A stretch of 64,000 bases of DNA from Streptomyces sp. NRRL S-340 (GCF_000720185.1 NZ_JOIY01000019.1:61797-125796); one strand, 5' to 3'; positions 33,415 through 43,144 are shown, counted from the stretch's first letter. Numbers and translations are program-made. The notes: generated by a model not told the origin, from the sequence alone.

Positions 33415-34776
33415 TCACTCGCCGGTGGCGCCTTCCTCGGCCACCGCGGCGCCCCCGGTCTCCGCCGCCCGGGTCCCGGCCACCGCCGCCGCGGTACCGG
33501 ACTCCTGCCGGGCGGCACCCGGCTCCTGGGTCCTGGCCGGCTCCGCCGCCCACAGCCGTCGTACGCGGGTGCGCAGGGCCGGTGCCGGGGTCCGGGTGCG
33601 GTGACCGTGGACGCGGGGGTCGTCGGTGACGGCGTACCGCTTCACGTACGCCCCCAGGAAGGCCTGCAGGGTGGCGACCGCCGGGATGGCGATCAGCGCA
33701 CCGACGGCACCGAGCAGTGCGGTGCCCGCGATGACCGAGCCGAAGGCGACCGCCGGGTGGATGTCGACGGTCTTCGCGGTCAGCTTGGGCTGCAGCATGT
33801 AGTTCTCGAACTGCTGGTAGACCACGACGAAGACCAGCACCCACAGCGCGTACCACGGGTTGACCGTGAAGGCGATCAGCATCGGCAGGGCGCCCGCGAG
33901 ATAGGTGCCGATGGTCGGGATGAACTGCGACACGAGGCCCACCCACACGCCGAGCACGGGCGCGTACGGGACGCCCAGCGCCTGGAGCAGGACGTAGTGC
34001 GCAACCCCGGAGACGAGCGCCATGAGACTGCGCGAGTACAGGTAGCCGCCCGTCTTGTCGACGGCGATCTCCCACGCGCGCAGCACCTCGGCCTGGCGGG
34101 CGGGCGGCAGCACCGAGCACAGGGCACGGCGCAGCCGCGGCCCGTCGGCGGCGAAGTAGAACGAGAACAGGCCGATCGTGAGCATCTGGAAGAGGCCGCC
34201 GAGCACCTGCGTGGACACGTCGAGCACACCGGCGGCGCCGTTCTGCGCGTACTTGCGCAGCCAGTCGGAGTGGAGCAGCCCTTCCTGGATGTCGACCCGC
34301 CGCAGCTCGGTGTGGAACTTCGCGTTGACCCAGTGGATGACGGAGTCGAGGTACTCGGGGAAACCCTCGACCATCTTGATGATCTGCCCGGCGAGCATCG
34401 ACCCGAGCAGGGTGACGAAACCCGCGACGGCGACCGTCAGGCCCAGGAAGACCAGGAAGGTGGCGAACCCCCGGCGCATGCCGCGGGCCGCCATGCGGCT
34501 CACCGCGGGTTCGATGGCCAGGGCCAGGAAGAACGCGATGAGGATGTTGACCAGCAGGCCGGTCACCTGGTGGAAGGCCCAGCTGCCGAACTGGAAGGCG
34601 GCCACGAGCGCGAGGGCGAGCACCATGGCGCGGGGCAGCCAGCGCGGCATGCGCGCGGTCGGCCGGGCAGCGCCCTCGGCGGGGGGCCGGGGAGGCGGTG
34701 TCGTACCGGTCGGGGTGGTGTGCGGGGTCGTCTGCCCGGACTCGTCAGTGGGTGCCACCATGCCAGTGTCGCCCAC
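33415..34776 (-). CDS. AI-2E/YdiK-family permease
   Basis: A 453-residue membrane protein of the AI-2E transporter (PerM/TqsA) superfamily. After a Pro/Thr-rich N-terminal cytoplasmic tail (about 40 residues) come hydrophobic helices (AMVLALALVAAFQFGSWAF, LLVNILIAFFLALAIEPAV, FATFLVFLGLTVAVAGFVTLLGSML). The family motifs LGVPYAPVLGVWVGLVSQFIPTIG and QQFENYMLQPKL...HPAVAFGSVIAG follow. The last ~65 residues are a hydrophilic tail. The start may be GTG 34776 or ATG 34761; neither has a strong ribosome site. Substrate unknown; family members export small molecules or Na+. Confidence 0.85.
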   Translation of the reverse strand: MGDTGMVAPTDESGQTTPHTTPTGTTPPPRPPAEGAARPTARMPRWLPRAMVLALALVAAFQFGSWAFHQVTGLLVNILIAFFLALAIEPAVSRMAARGMRRGFATFLVFLGLTVAVAGFVTLLGSMLAGQIIKMVEGFPEYLDSVIHWVNAKFHTELRRVDIQEGLLHSDWLRKYAQNGAAGVLDVSTQVLGGLFQMLTIGLFSFYFAADGPRLRRALCSVLPPARQAEVLRAWEIAVDKTGGYLYSRSLMALVSGVAHYVLLQALGVPYAPVLGVWVGLVSQFIPTIGTYLAGALPMLIAFTVNPWYALWVLVFVVVYQQFENYMLQPKLTAKTVDIHPAVAFGSVIAGTALLGAVGALIAIPAVATLQAFLGAYVKRYAVTDDPRVHGHRTRTPAPALRTRVRRLWAAEPARTQEPGAARQESGTAAAVAGTRAAETGGAAVAEEGATGE

Positions 34777-34818
34777 GCCACCGACAGTCCCGTACGGCCC
34801 GGCCGCCTTTGTGACCGG

Positions 34819-35013
34819 TCAGCGTCTTTCCCCTGGGACGTTCATCACGTGGCAGACCACGCGCCAGACGTCCTTGGCCTCCCAGCCGGCCGCCAGCGCC
34901 TCGTGCACCGTGCGCCCGCCCAGTTCGGACATGACGTGATCGCGCGCGAAGGTTTCGGCGTACCCGGCACCGAAGTGCTCCGCCATCCGCTCCCAGAAGA
35001 CCGTCAACCGCAT
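34819..35013 (-). CDS. DUF3046 family protein
   Basis: A 64-residue protein starting MRLTVFWERMAEHFG and containing DVWRVVCHVMNVP, matching the actinobacterial DUF3046 family, which is commonly encoded near recA/recX. Predicted small, helical and cytoplasmic. GATACT lies 6 nt before the ATG and the GGGGG run is too close to act as a good ribosome site, so the mRNA might be leaderless. It precedes the AI-2E permease gene on the same strand by 42 bp. Function unknown. Confidence 0.85.
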   Translation of the reverse strand: MRLTVFWERMAEHFGAGYAETFARDHVMSELGGRTVHEALAAGWEAKDVWRVVCHVMNVPGERR

Positions 35014-35080
35014 GCCCCCAGTATCCCGCCCCTGGGAGTGACCCCCGGCCGGGACGGCCTGCGCGGACGGTGGGGCACCC

Positions 35081-35086
35081 TACGGT
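35081..35086 (+). promoter_or_regulatory. Candidate -10 box giving leaderless mRNA
   Basis: TACGGT lies 7 nt before ATG 35094 and no ribosome site intervenes. Fits a leaderless start for the downstream gene. Confidence 0.35.
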
Positions 35087-35093
35087 CTGAACC

Positions 35094-36038
35094 ATGGCCG
35101 AGACAGGAGCCCTCACCCCTTCCCCGCCGCCCCCGGCGGGGACACCGCTGCTCCGCGCGGAGCACTTCGTGTGGCACACCGCGCGCGTACTGGAACAGCG
35201 GCTCTTCGCACACCTCTTCCTGAACGGCGACGCGGACCCCGTGGAGACCGCCCTCGACGCCTACGCCAACGACGACGGCGGCTACGGCCACGCCCTGGAG
35301 CCGGACCTGCGCGGTCCGGCCAGCCGGCCGCCGCACACCGCGCACGCCCTGCACGTCCTGGACGCCCTCGGGCGGTGCAGCGGCCGGCGTGTGGAGCGCG
35401 TGTGCCGCTACCTGACCTCCGTGTCCACCCCGGAGGGCGCGCTCCCCGCGGTCCGCCCCGGCGGGTACGACCGTCCGGCGGCCCCCTTCGTGCCGGCGCC
35501 GGCCGACCCGCCGGGCGACCTGGCGGCCACCGGTCCGGTGGTCGGCCTGCTGCACCGCAACGACGTGTGGCACGCCTGGCTGTTCCGGGCGACCGACTTC
35601 TGCTGGCAGCGGATCGAGTCCCTCGGCACCCCCCGCCCCTGCGAGGTGCAGGCGGCCGTCGCCTTCCTGGACGCCGTACCCGACCGCACACGCGCGCGGG
35701 CCGCCGCCGGCCGGCTCGGTGCCCTGGTGCGTGAGCAGCGGCTCGCGGTCCTGGACGCGGGCTGCCCCCAGGACCGGCCGGCCGCTGCGGGCCGCGCGCC
35801 GGGAGAGCACCACTTCCCGCACGACTTCGCGAGGACACCGGACTCCCTCGCGCGCGCGTGGTTCACCGACGAGGAGATGGCCCGTTCGCTCGACCTCCTC
35901 GCCGCCCGGCAGCAGGAGGACGGCGGCTGGCCGGTCACCCGGCGCCGGTCGGCTCCCGGTGCCGCCCTGGAGGCGCGGTCCATGGCGACGATCGAGGCCC
36001 TGCGCACCCTGAGAGCCCACGGTCGTGCCCTCGGCTGA
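35094..36038 (+). CDS. Putative alpha/alpha-barrel protein, unknown
   Basis: A 314-residue soluble protein. Repeated segments such as ALDAYANDDGGYGHALEPDLRGP and LLAARQQEDGGWPVTRR resemble the QW-like repeats of the prenyltransferase/squalene-cyclase alpha/alpha-toroid fold. The catalytic DxDD or zinc residues of known enzymes were not recognised, so no activity is assigned. The N-terminus is Pro-rich. The start at ATG 35094 is supported by the -10-like TACGGT 7 nt upstream. It converges on azlD with an 18-bp gap. Confidence 0.7.
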   Translation: MAETGALTPSPPPPAGTPLLRAEHFVWHTARVLEQRLFAHLFLNGDADPVETALDAYANDDGGYGHALEPDLRGPASRPPHTAHALHVLDALGRCSGRRVERVCRYLTSVSTPEGALPAVRPGGYDRPAAPFVPAPADPPGDLAATGPVVGLLHRNDVWHAWLFRATDFCWQRIESLGTPRPCEVQAAVAFLDAVPDRTRARAAAGRLGALVREQRLAVLDAGCPQDRPAAAGRAPGEHHFPHDFARTPDSLARAWFTDEEMARSLDLLAARQQEDGGWPVTRRRSAPGAALEARSMATIEALRTLRAHGRALG

Positions 36039-36056
36039 GGGCGTCCCCTGCCTTCC

Positions 36057-36365
36057 TCAGCCCCCCATGGCGCGCACCCCGGCGGTCACCACCACGGCAG
36101 CGGCGACGATGACCAGGAAGGGCGCCCGCAGGAACAGTGCCACGGCGGCGGCAGCCAGGCCCGCCGCCCTGGCGTCCAGGACGAGGACGCGTCCGTCGGA
36201 GAACGTCTGCTGCGCGGTGAGGGCGGCGAGCAGGGCGACGGGGAGCAGCGCGGCGAGCCGCCGCACCAGGGGCCGCTCCAGGGCTCCCGCCGGAACGAGC
36301 AGCCCGGCGAGCTTGACGGCGTAGCAGCCGAGTGCGGTCACGGCGACCGCGGTCCAGGTGTTCAC
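36057..36365 (-). CDS. AzlD-family branched-chain amino acid exporter subunit
   Basis: A 102-residue membrane protein with three or four hydrophobic helices (AVAVTALGCYAVKLAGLLVP, LAALLPVALLAALTAQQTF, FLVIVAAAVVVTAGVRAM), the size and pattern of AzlD/LivH-type small subunits. It pairs with AzlC encoded just upstream to export branched-chain amino acids in characterised systems. GTG 36365 overlaps the azlC stop by 4 bp (GTGA), so the two are translationally coupled. Confidence 0.88.
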   Translation of the reverse strand: MNTWTAVAVTALGCYAVKLAGLLVPAGALERPLVRRLAALLPVALLAALTAQQTFSDGRVLVLDARAAGLAAAAVALFLRAPFLVIVAAAVVVTAGVRAMGG

Positions 36366-37165
36366 CGGTCTTCCTCCCGTACATCGCTCCGGGGCCGTAC
36401 GTCGTTCTGGGGCCGCGCATCGTTCTGTGGCCGTACGCCGCTCTGTGCGCCGCCCCTGCGGCGGCCCTCGAGGTACAGCACGGCGGGTGCGGCCAGGGCT
36501 GCCACCAGGACCGGCACGCCGGCCGGCAGGACGGGCAGCGGACCGAGCCCGAGGAGCACCGCCACGGCGGCCACCGCGCGCTCCGTCGCGGTCTTCAGCA
36601 TGGGCGCGAGCAGGGCCAGGAACACGGCGGGCCCGGCCGCGTCCAGACCCCACGCGCGGGTGTCCCCGACGGCCTCGGCTCCCAGGGCGCCGAGCAGCGT
36701 GGTGAGGTTCCACAGGACGTAGAGGGTGACCCCGGTGACGGTGAAACCGATCCGCGCGCTGCGCCGGCCGGGCTGCGCGAGGGCCACCGCGGTGGTCTCG
36801 TCGATGACCCAGTGGGCGGCGAGGGGCCGTGCCGCGCGCGGGAGGGCCAGCAACTGGGAGAGCCTCAGCCCGTAGAACGCGTTGCGGACCCCGAGGAAGA
36901 AGGCGCCCGCAGCGGCGGTGAGCGGGTTGCCCCCGGCCGCCAGCGCCCCGACGAGGGCGAACTGCGAGGCGCCGGTGAACACCAGGAGGCTGAGCACGCA
37001 GGTCTGGAGCAGGGTGAGCCCGCTGCCCGCCGAGGTCACCCCGAAGGCGAACCCGGACAGTCCTACGGCGACCCCGACCCCGAGGGCGTCCCGGACGACG
37101 GCGGAGTCCGGTTTCCCCCCGCCGGCTCCGTCCGCGCCGGCCGCCCCGCGGCGGCCGGCGCGCAT
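36362..37165 (-). CDS. AzlC-family branched-chain amino acid exporter subunit
   Basis: A 267-residue permease with about eight hydrophobic segments, containing the AzlC motifs GFAFGVTSAGSGLT, FTGASQFALVGALAAGGNPLTAAAGAFFLGVRNAFYGLRLS and HWVIDETTAVAL. The C-terminal tail carries a short repeat (QNDARPQNDVRP). ATG 37165 is used; a GTG at 37192 is also possible. Either start lies inside the 3' end of the AraC-type gene, an overlap of about 103 bp in different frames. The adjacent AraC-type regulator probably controls azlCD. Confidence 0.85.
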   Translation of the reverse strand: MRAGRRGAAGADGAGGGKPDSAVVRDALGVGVAVGLSGFAFGVTSAGSGLTLLQTCVLSLLVFTGASQFALVGALAAGGNPLTAAAGAFFLGVRNAFYGLRLSQLLALPRAARPLAAHWVIDETTAVALAQPGRRSARIGFTVTGVTLYVLWNLTTLLGALGAEAVGDTRAWGLDAAGPAVFLALLAPMLKTATERAVAAVAVLLGLGPLPVLPAGVPVLVAALAAPAVLYLEGRRRGGAQSGVRPQNDARPQNDVRPRSDVREEDR

Positions 37166-38058
37166 GTCTGCGCAAGCTGTCTCTTCTGCCACGCACCGGA
37201 CGGTAGGAGAAGGCGCGACCGCGCGTCTTGTACGTTCTTGCGCTCGCGCTGGTAGGCACCCGGGGGGACGCCGACGATCCGGGAGAAGTGCCGGCTGAGG
37301 TGGGACTGGTCGGTGAAGCCGACGGCCGCGGCGACGTCGGCCGGCGCGGTGCCCGCCTGAAGCAGCCGCAGCGCCCGGCGCACCCGGGCGTCGGTCAGCC
37401 AGGTGTGCGGCGGCATCCCGTAGGCGTCCCGGAAGGCCCGCAGCAGGGCGAAGGGGCTCGCCCCCAGCTCCGCCGCCAGGGCTTCCAGCGTCGGCGGCCG
37501 GGTCATCCGCTCCTCCAGGACGGCACGCGCGCGTGCCGCGATGCCGTGCCCCGCCGTGCGGACCTGGCGCTGGGGCAGGGTGCCGCCGTTCAGACGCAGC
37601 AGCCGGGTCACGGCGACCCGCAGCAGCGTGTCGGCGGCGAGCGCGTTCCCCTCGTCCGCCGCGCGCAGCACCTGGTGCACCAGGTGGGCGGCGTAGGGGT
37701 CGTCGAGCACCGGGTTCACGAAACTCGGTGTGCCGCGGAGCGTGGTGGTCTCCGCGGCGATCTCGGCCACCAAGCCGGGCGCCGGGTACACCGCGCCGTA
37801 GCGCCATCCCTCGGGCACGCCCGCGCGGCCCGTGTGCGGTGTGTCCGGATTGACGAGCGCGAGGGCGCCCGTCCCGGCGTACTGGTCGGCCCCGCGGTGG
37901 TGGAACACCTCGACGCCCTCGGCGATGGCGGCGATCACGAAGTGCTCGTGGGTGTGCCGTACGAACTCCTTGCGGACGTAGCGGGCACGGAGCAGATCGA
38001 CACCCGGCAGTTCCTCGTACTGCCAGTGCCGGGCCCGTTCCTCGCTGCGTTCCGCCAC
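37063..38058 (-). CDS. AraC-family transcriptional regulator
   Basis: A 331-residue regulator with an N-terminal cupin-like AraC-binding domain (RHTHEHFVIAAIAEGVEVFHHRG...LVNPDTPHTG) and two C-terminal helix-turn-helix units (PTLEALAAELGASPFALLRAFRDAYG and ADVAAAVGFTDQSHLSRHFSRIVGVPPGAYQRER). This subtype often regulates adjacent LysE/AzlC exporters. GTG 38058 has GGAG 9 nt upstream. The C-terminal ~50 residues beyond the domain overlap azlC in another frame, so the true function of that tail is unclear. Divergent from lhr. Confidence 0.88.
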   Translation of the reverse strand: MAERSEERARHWQYEELPGVDLLRARYVRKEFVRHTHEHFVIAAIAEGVEVFHHRGADQYAGTGALALVNPDTPHTGRAGVPEGWRYGAVYPAPGLVAEIAAETTTLRGTPSFVNPVLDDPYAAHLVHQVLRAADEGNALAADTLLRVAVTRLLRLNGGTLPQRQVRTAGHGIAARARAVLEERMTRPPTLEALAAELGASPFALLRAFRDAYGMPPHTWLTDARVRRALRLLQAGTAPADVAAAVGFTDQSHLSRHFSRIVGVPPGAYQRERKNVQDARSRLLLPSGAWQKRQLAQTCAPAAAGRPARTEPAGGNRTPPSSGTPSGSGSP

Positions 38059-38167
38059 ACGTCGATTCTCCGTCGCCGCCGGCTCCGATGCGTCCCGCGC
38101 ACCTCTCAGGGCGTGGCAAATGCCCAGGTCAGCCCGCATTGTCAGTGGCCGGGTGCAGGATGGACGC

Positions 38168-41100
38168 ATGGTCAGCGACGCACACCGAGCCCTCGACGGC
38201 TTCTCCCCCGCGACCCGCGGCTGGTTCACGGGGGCGTTCTCCGCGCCCACCGCGGCCCAGGCCGGCGCGTGGCAGGCCATCGGCGCGGGCTCGGACGTCC
38301 TGGTGGTCGCCCCGACCGGTTCCGGCAAGACGCTGGCCGCGTTCCTCGCCGCCCTCGACCAGCTCGCCTCCGCCCCGCCCCCCGCCGATCCGAAGAAGCG
38401 CTGCCGGGTCCTGTACGTCTCCCCGCTCAAGGCCCTCGCCGTCGACGTGGAGCGCAACCTGCGCAGCCCGCTCACCGGCATCCGCCAGGAATCCGTCCGC
38501 CTGGGGCTGCCCGAGCCGGAGGTGAAGGTCGGCATCCGCTCGGGCGACACCCCGGCCGCCGAGCGCCGCGCCCTGGCCACCCGTCCCCCGGACATCCTGA
38601 TCACCACCCCCGAGTCCCTGTTCCTGATGCTCACCTCGGCCACCCGCGACGCGCTGACCGGCGTCGAGACGGTGATCCTGGACGAGGTGCACGCGGTGGC
38701 CGGCACCAAGCGCGGCGCCCATCTCGCGCTGTCCCTGGAGCGCCTGGACGAGCTGCTGCCGGCACCGGCCCGCCGCATCGGACTCTCCGCGACCGTCCGC
38801 CCGGTCGACGAGATCGCCCGTTATCTGTCGCCCCGCCGCAAGGTGGAGATCGTCCAGCCCGCCTCCGGCAAGGAGTTCGACCTCTCGGTCGTCGTCCCCG
38901 TGGAGGACCTCGGCGAGCTGGGCGCCTCCCGGGCCGCCGACGGTGACGAGGGCGCGGAGCGGCCGTCGATCTGGCCGCACGTGGAGGAGCGGATCACCGA
39001 CCTGGTCCAGGCGCACCGCTCGACGATCGTCTTCGCCAACTCCCGCCGACTCGCCGAACGCCTGTGCAACCGGCTCAACGAGATCGCCTACGAGCGGGCC
39101 ACCGGGCAGCCGCTGGACGAGCACCACTCCCCGGCCGAGCTGATGGGCGGCTCCGGCGCGGCGCACGGCGCGCCGGCGGTCATCGCCCGCGCGCACCACG
39201 GATCGGTCTCCAAGGAGCAGCGCGCCCTGGTCGAGGAGGACCTGAAGGCGGGCCGTCTCCCGGCGGTGGTCGCCACCTCCAGCCTGGAGCTGGGCATCGA
39301 CATGGGTGCCGTGGACCTCGTCGTCCAGGTCGAGTCACCGCCGTCCGTGGCCTCCGGCCTGCAGCGCGTCGGCCGCGCGGGACACCAGGTCGGCGCCGTC
39401 TCCACCGGTGTGGTCTTCCCGAAGTACCGCGGTGACCTGGTCCAGGCCGCGGTCGTCACCGAGCGGATGCGTTCCGGTGCCATCGAATCCCTGAGAGTGC
39501 CCGCCAATCCGCTGGACGTCCTCGCCCAGCAGCTCGTCGCGATGACGGCCCTGGACACCTGGCAGGTCGACGACCTGCTCGCCCTGGTGCGCCGGGCGGC
39601 GCCGTTCGCCTCGCTGCCGGAGTCTGCTTTCACCGCCGTGCTCGACATGCTCGCCGGCCGCTACCCCTCGGACGCGTTCGCGGAGCTGCGCCCGCGCGTG
39701 GTGTGGGACCGCGTGGCGGGCACGGTCACCGGCCGTCCCGGTGCCCAGCGCCTCGCCGTCACCTCCGGGGGCACGATCCCCGACCGCGGCCTGTTCGGGG
39801 TCTTCCTCGCCGGTTCCGACCCCAAGAAGGGCGGCGGCCGGGTCGGCGAGCTGGACGAGGAGATGGTGTACGAGTCCCGGGTGGGCGACGTGTTCACCCT
39901 GGGCACGAGTTCCTGGCGCATCGAGGACATCACCCGCGACCGGGTCCTGGTCTCCCCCGCCCCCGGGGTGCCCGGCCGGCTGCCCTTCTGGAAGGGCGAC
40001 CAACTGGGCCGCCCGCTGGAGCTGGGCCGCGCGGTGGGGGCGTTCCTGCGCGAGGTCGGCGCCCTGTCCGACGAGGACGCGCGGCTGCGGCTCCTCGCGG
40101 CGGGCCTGGACGCATGGGCCGCGGACAACGTGCTGTCCTACCTGGCCGAGCAGCGCGAGGCCTGCGGTCATGTGCCGGACGACCGGACGATCGTCGTGGA
40201 GCGCTTCCGCGACGAACTGGGCGACTGGCGGGTCGTCGTCCACTCGCCCTTCGGTGCCCAGGTGCACGCACCCTGGGCACTGGCCCTGGGCGCCCGCCTG
40301 TCCGAGCGGTACGGCATGGACGCGCAGGTCATGCACGCGGACGACGGGATCGTGCTGCGCCTGCCCGACGCCGACCTCATGGGACTGGACCTGCTCGACG
40401 CGCAGCCCGTGAAGACCGGTGCGGAGTACGACGCCGAGCAGGCCCCGGTCGGTGCCGCGGACGTCGCCTTCGACAAGGGCGAGGTCGACCGGATCGTCAC
40501 CGACCAGGTCGGCGGCTCGGCGCTGTTCGCCTCCCGCTTCCGCGAGTGCGCCGCCCGCGCGCTGCTGCTGCCGCGCCGCAACCCCGGCAAGCGCACCCCG
40601 CTGTGGCAGCAGCGCCAGCGGGCCGCCCAGCTGCTGCAGGTGGCGAGCGAGTTCGGCTCGTTCCCGATCGTCCTGGAAGCGGTGCGCGAGTGCCTGCAGG
40701 ACGTCTTCGACGTCCCGGGCCTGGTCGAGCTGATGGGAGACCTCGAGTCCCGCAAGGTCCGCCTCGTCGAGGTGACCACCCCCGAGCCGTCCCCCTTCGC
40801 CCGCTCGCTGCTCTTCGGTTACGTCGCCCAGTTCCTGTACGAGGGCGACTCGCCGCTGGCCGAGCGCCGCGCCGCCGCGCTCTCCCTGGACTCCCGGCTG
40901 CTGGCCGAACTGCTGGGCCAGGCGGAGCTGCGGGAACTGCTCGACGCCGATGTACTGACGGAGCTGGAGCGCGAGCTGCAGTGGCTGACCGAGGACCGCC
41001 GGGTCAAGGACGTCGAAGGGGTCGCGGACGTCCTGCGACTGCTCGGACCGCTCACCGATGCGGAGCTGGCCGAGCGCGGTGCGGAGCCCGGCTGGGCCGA

Positions 41101-43144
41101 GGAACTGGCCGGCCGGCGCCGCGCCATCCGGGTCAGGATCGCGGGCGCCGACCACTGGGCCGCCGTCGAGGACGCCGGCCGCCTGCGCGACGCCCTGGGC
41201 ACCGCCCTGCCGGTCGGCGTCCCGGAGGCGTTCACCGAACCGGTCAAGGATCCCCTGGGCGACCTCCTCGCCCGTTACGCCCGCACGCACGGCCCGTTCA
41301 CGTCGGCGGCCGCGGCGGCCCGTCTCGGCCTGGGCGCGGCGGTCACCGAGGGCGCCTTGCAGCGGCTGGCCGCCGGGGGCCGGGTGGTGCAGGGCGAGTT
41401 CCACCCGGCGGGCATCGGCCAGGAGTGGTGCGACGCCTCCGTACTGCGCCGGCTGCGGCGCCGCTCGCTGGCCGCGCTGCGGCACGAACTGGAGCCGGTC
41501 CCGCCGGCCGCGCTCGCGCAGTTCCTGCCGCAGTGGCAGCACATCGGCAAGGGACACGGGCTGCGCGGCGTCGACGGACTGGTACGGGCCGTCGAGCAGG
41601 TGCAGGGGGCGTCCGTACCGGCGTCCGCGCTGGAGAAGCTCGTCCTGCCCTCCCGGGTGGCCGGCTACACGCCGTCCATGCTCGACGAACTCACCGCGGC
41701 CGGTGAGGTGGTGTGGGCGGGTGCGGGCGCGCTGCCCGGCAAGGACGGCTGGGTCGCGCTCTACCTCGCGGACGCGGCCCCGCTGCTCCTGCCGCCGCCG
41801 CACCCGCTGGAGCCGACCGCGCTGCACAGGTCCGTCCTCGACGCCCTCTCCGGCGGCTACGGCCTGTTCTTCCGCCAGATCGCCGACCAGGTCCGGGCGA
41901 CCACCCACCCCGAGGCCACCGACCCCGAACTGGCCGACGCGCTGTGGGACCTCGCCTGGTCCGGACGGCTCACCAACGACACCCTCGCCCCGATGCGTGC
42001 CCTGCTCGGCTCGGGCCGCACCGCCGGGTCCACGGCCCACCGCGCCAAACGCTCCGTCCCGCGCGGACGGTACGGCTCCCTGACGGCCGCGGCCCGCCCC
42101 GTCTCGCGCGGCGGTCCGCCGACCGTCGCCGGCCGCTGGTCCCTGCTGCCGGTGCGCGAGGACGACCCGACCGTCCGCGGCCACGCCCTGGCCCGCACGC
42201 TGCTCGACCGGCACGGTGTGGTCACCCGGGGAGCGGTGGCCGCGGAGGGCGTCGAGGGCGGTTTCTCCGCCGTGTACCGGATCCTTTCCGCTTTCGAGGA
42301 CAGCGGTCAGGCCCGCCGTGGGTACGTCGTGGAAGGGCTGGGCGCCGCACAGTTCGCGATGGACGGCGCCGTCGACCGTCTCCGTGCCGTGGCGAACGCC
42401 CTGGAGCGGCGCGGGGGCCTGCCCGGTCCTGGGTTCGACACCGGTGGCCCGGACGGCTTCGGCCCGCCCTCTGCCGGACGGGCCGGGCACGGCCCGGTGC
42501 CCGACGCCGGGTCTTTTCCCTACGACGGCTTCGGCACGGCGGGTCCGGGCGCGGACCTGGACCGGTCGGACGGAAACCCGGAGCCGGACCGGCCGGCAAC
42601 CGGTCGCCTCTCCCCCGGGGACCATCTCTCGCCCTCGGACCTCGCCGATCCGGGCAGCGGCGGGCCCAGAGGCGGCGGGCACTCCTTCGCGTACGGCACG
42701 GGCCCCGGCAGCCGGCGAGGCGGTGGCCATGACGTCCCCGCCGGCTCCCGGGCGGTCGTGCTCGCGGCGGCCGATCCCGCGAACGCCTACGGTGCCGCCC
42801 TGGCGTGGCCCGAGCCGCCGACCGGCGCCGGACACAAGCCGGGGCGCAAGGCCGGTTCCCTGGTGGTCCTCGTGGACGGCGAGCTGACGCTCTACATGGA
42901 GCGCGGCGGCAAGACCCTGCTGGCCTGGCCCGCCGGTCCCGCCGCCGAGCCGTCCGCGGCCACCGGCGATCCCCGTCTGGCGGAGGCCGCCGAAGGCCTG
43001 GCCGCGGCAGCCCGGGCGGGTTCCCTGGGCACCGTCACGGTGGAGCGGATCAACGGCGTCTCCGCACTGACCTCTCCCCTGGGCACCCTGCTGGAAGGAG
43101 CGGGTTTCATCGCGACCCCGCGCGGACTGCGTCTGCGCGCATGA
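38168..43144 (+). CDS. lhr: Lhr-type superfamily 2 helicase
   Basis: A 1658-residue ATP-dependent 3'-5' helicase of the Lhr family, linked to DNA repair in actinobacteria. Motif I is APTGSGKTLAAF (about residue 56), motif II is ILDEVHAVAG, motif III is LSATVRP, motif VI is QRVGRAGHQ. The Lhr-core winged-helix and beta-barrel domains follow, then the long C-terminal domain. A Gly/Pro/Asp-rich, probably disordered insert at about 1415-1540 is unusual. AGGA lies 9 nt before ATG 38168. The nei-type glycosylase follows 224 bp downstream, an association common in actinobacteria. Confidence 0.94.
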   Translation: MVSDAHRALDGFSPATRGWFTGAFSAPTAAQAGAWQAIGAGSDVLVVAPTGSGKTLAAFLAALDQLASAPPPADPKKRCRVLYVSPLKALAVDVERNLRSPLTGIRQESVRLGLPEPEVKVGIRSGDTPAAERRALATRPPDILITTPESLFLMLTSATRDALTGVETVILDEVHAVAGTKRGAHLALSLERLDELLPAPARRIGLSATVRPVDEIARYLSPRRKVEIVQPASGKEFDLSVVVPVEDLGELGASRAADGDEGAERPSIWPHVEERITDLVQAHRSTIVFANSRRLAERLCNRLNEIAYERATGQPLDEHHSPAELMGGSGAAHGAPAVIARAHHGSVSKEQRALVEEDLKAGRLPAVVATSSLELGIDMGAVDLVVQVESPPSVASGLQRVGRAGHQVGAVSTGVVFPKYRGDLVQAAVVTERMRSGAIESLRVPANPLDVLAQQLVAMTALDTWQVDDLLALVRRAAPFASLPESAFTAVLDMLAGRYPSDAFAELRPRVVWDRVAGTVTGRPGAQRLAVTSGGTIPDRGLFGVFLAGSDPKKGGGRVGELDEEMVYESRVGDVFTLGTSSWRIEDITRDRVLVSPAPGVPGRLPFWKGDQLGRPLELGRAVGAFLREVGALSDEDARLRLLAAGLDAWAADNVLSYLAEQREACGHVPDDRTIVVERFRDELGDWRVVVHSPFGAQVHAPWALALGARLSERYGMDAQVMHADDGIVLRLPDADLMGLDLLDAQPVKTGAEYDAEQAPVGAADVAFDKGEVDRIVTDQVGGSALFASRFRECAARALLLPRRNPGKRTPLWQQRQRAAQLLQVASEFGSFPIVLEAVRECLQDVFDVPGLVELMGDLESRKVRLVEVTTPEPSPFARSLLFGYVAQFLYEGDSPLAERRAAALSLDSRLLAELLGQAELRELLDADVLTELERELQWLTEDRRVKDVEGVADVLRLLGPLTDAELAERGAEPGWAEELAGRRRAIRVRIAGADHWAAVEDAGRLRDALGTALPVGVPEAFTEPVKDPLGDLLARYARTHGPFTSAAAAARLGLGAAVTEGALQRLAAGGRVVQGEFHPAGIGQEWCDASVLRRLRRRSLAALRHELEPVPPAALAQFLPQWQHIGKGHGLRGVDGLVRAVEQVQGASVPASALEKLVLPSRVAGYTPSMLDELTAAGEVVWAGAGALPGKDGWVALYLADAAPLLLPPPHPLEPTALHRSVLDALSGGYGLFFRQIADQVRATTHPEATDPELADALWDLAWSGRLTNDTLAPMRALLGSGRTAGSTAHRAKRSVPRGRYGSLTAAARPVSRGGPPTVAGRWSLLPVREDDPTVRGHALARTLLDRHGVVTRGAVAAEGVEGGFSAVYRILSAFEDSGQARRGYVVEGLGAAQFAMDGAVDRLRAVANALERRGGLPGPGFDTGGPDGFGPPSAGRAGHGPVPDAGSFPYDGFGTAGPGADLDRSDGNPEPDRPATGRLSPGDHLSPSDLADPGSGGPRGGGHSFAYGTGPGSRRGGGHDVPAGSRAVVLAAADPANAYGAALAWPEPPTGAGHKPGRKAGSLVVLVDGELTLYMERGGKTLLAWPAGPAAEPSAATGDPRLAEAAEGLAAAARAGSLGTVTVERINGVSALTSPLGTLLEGAGFIATPRGLRLRA

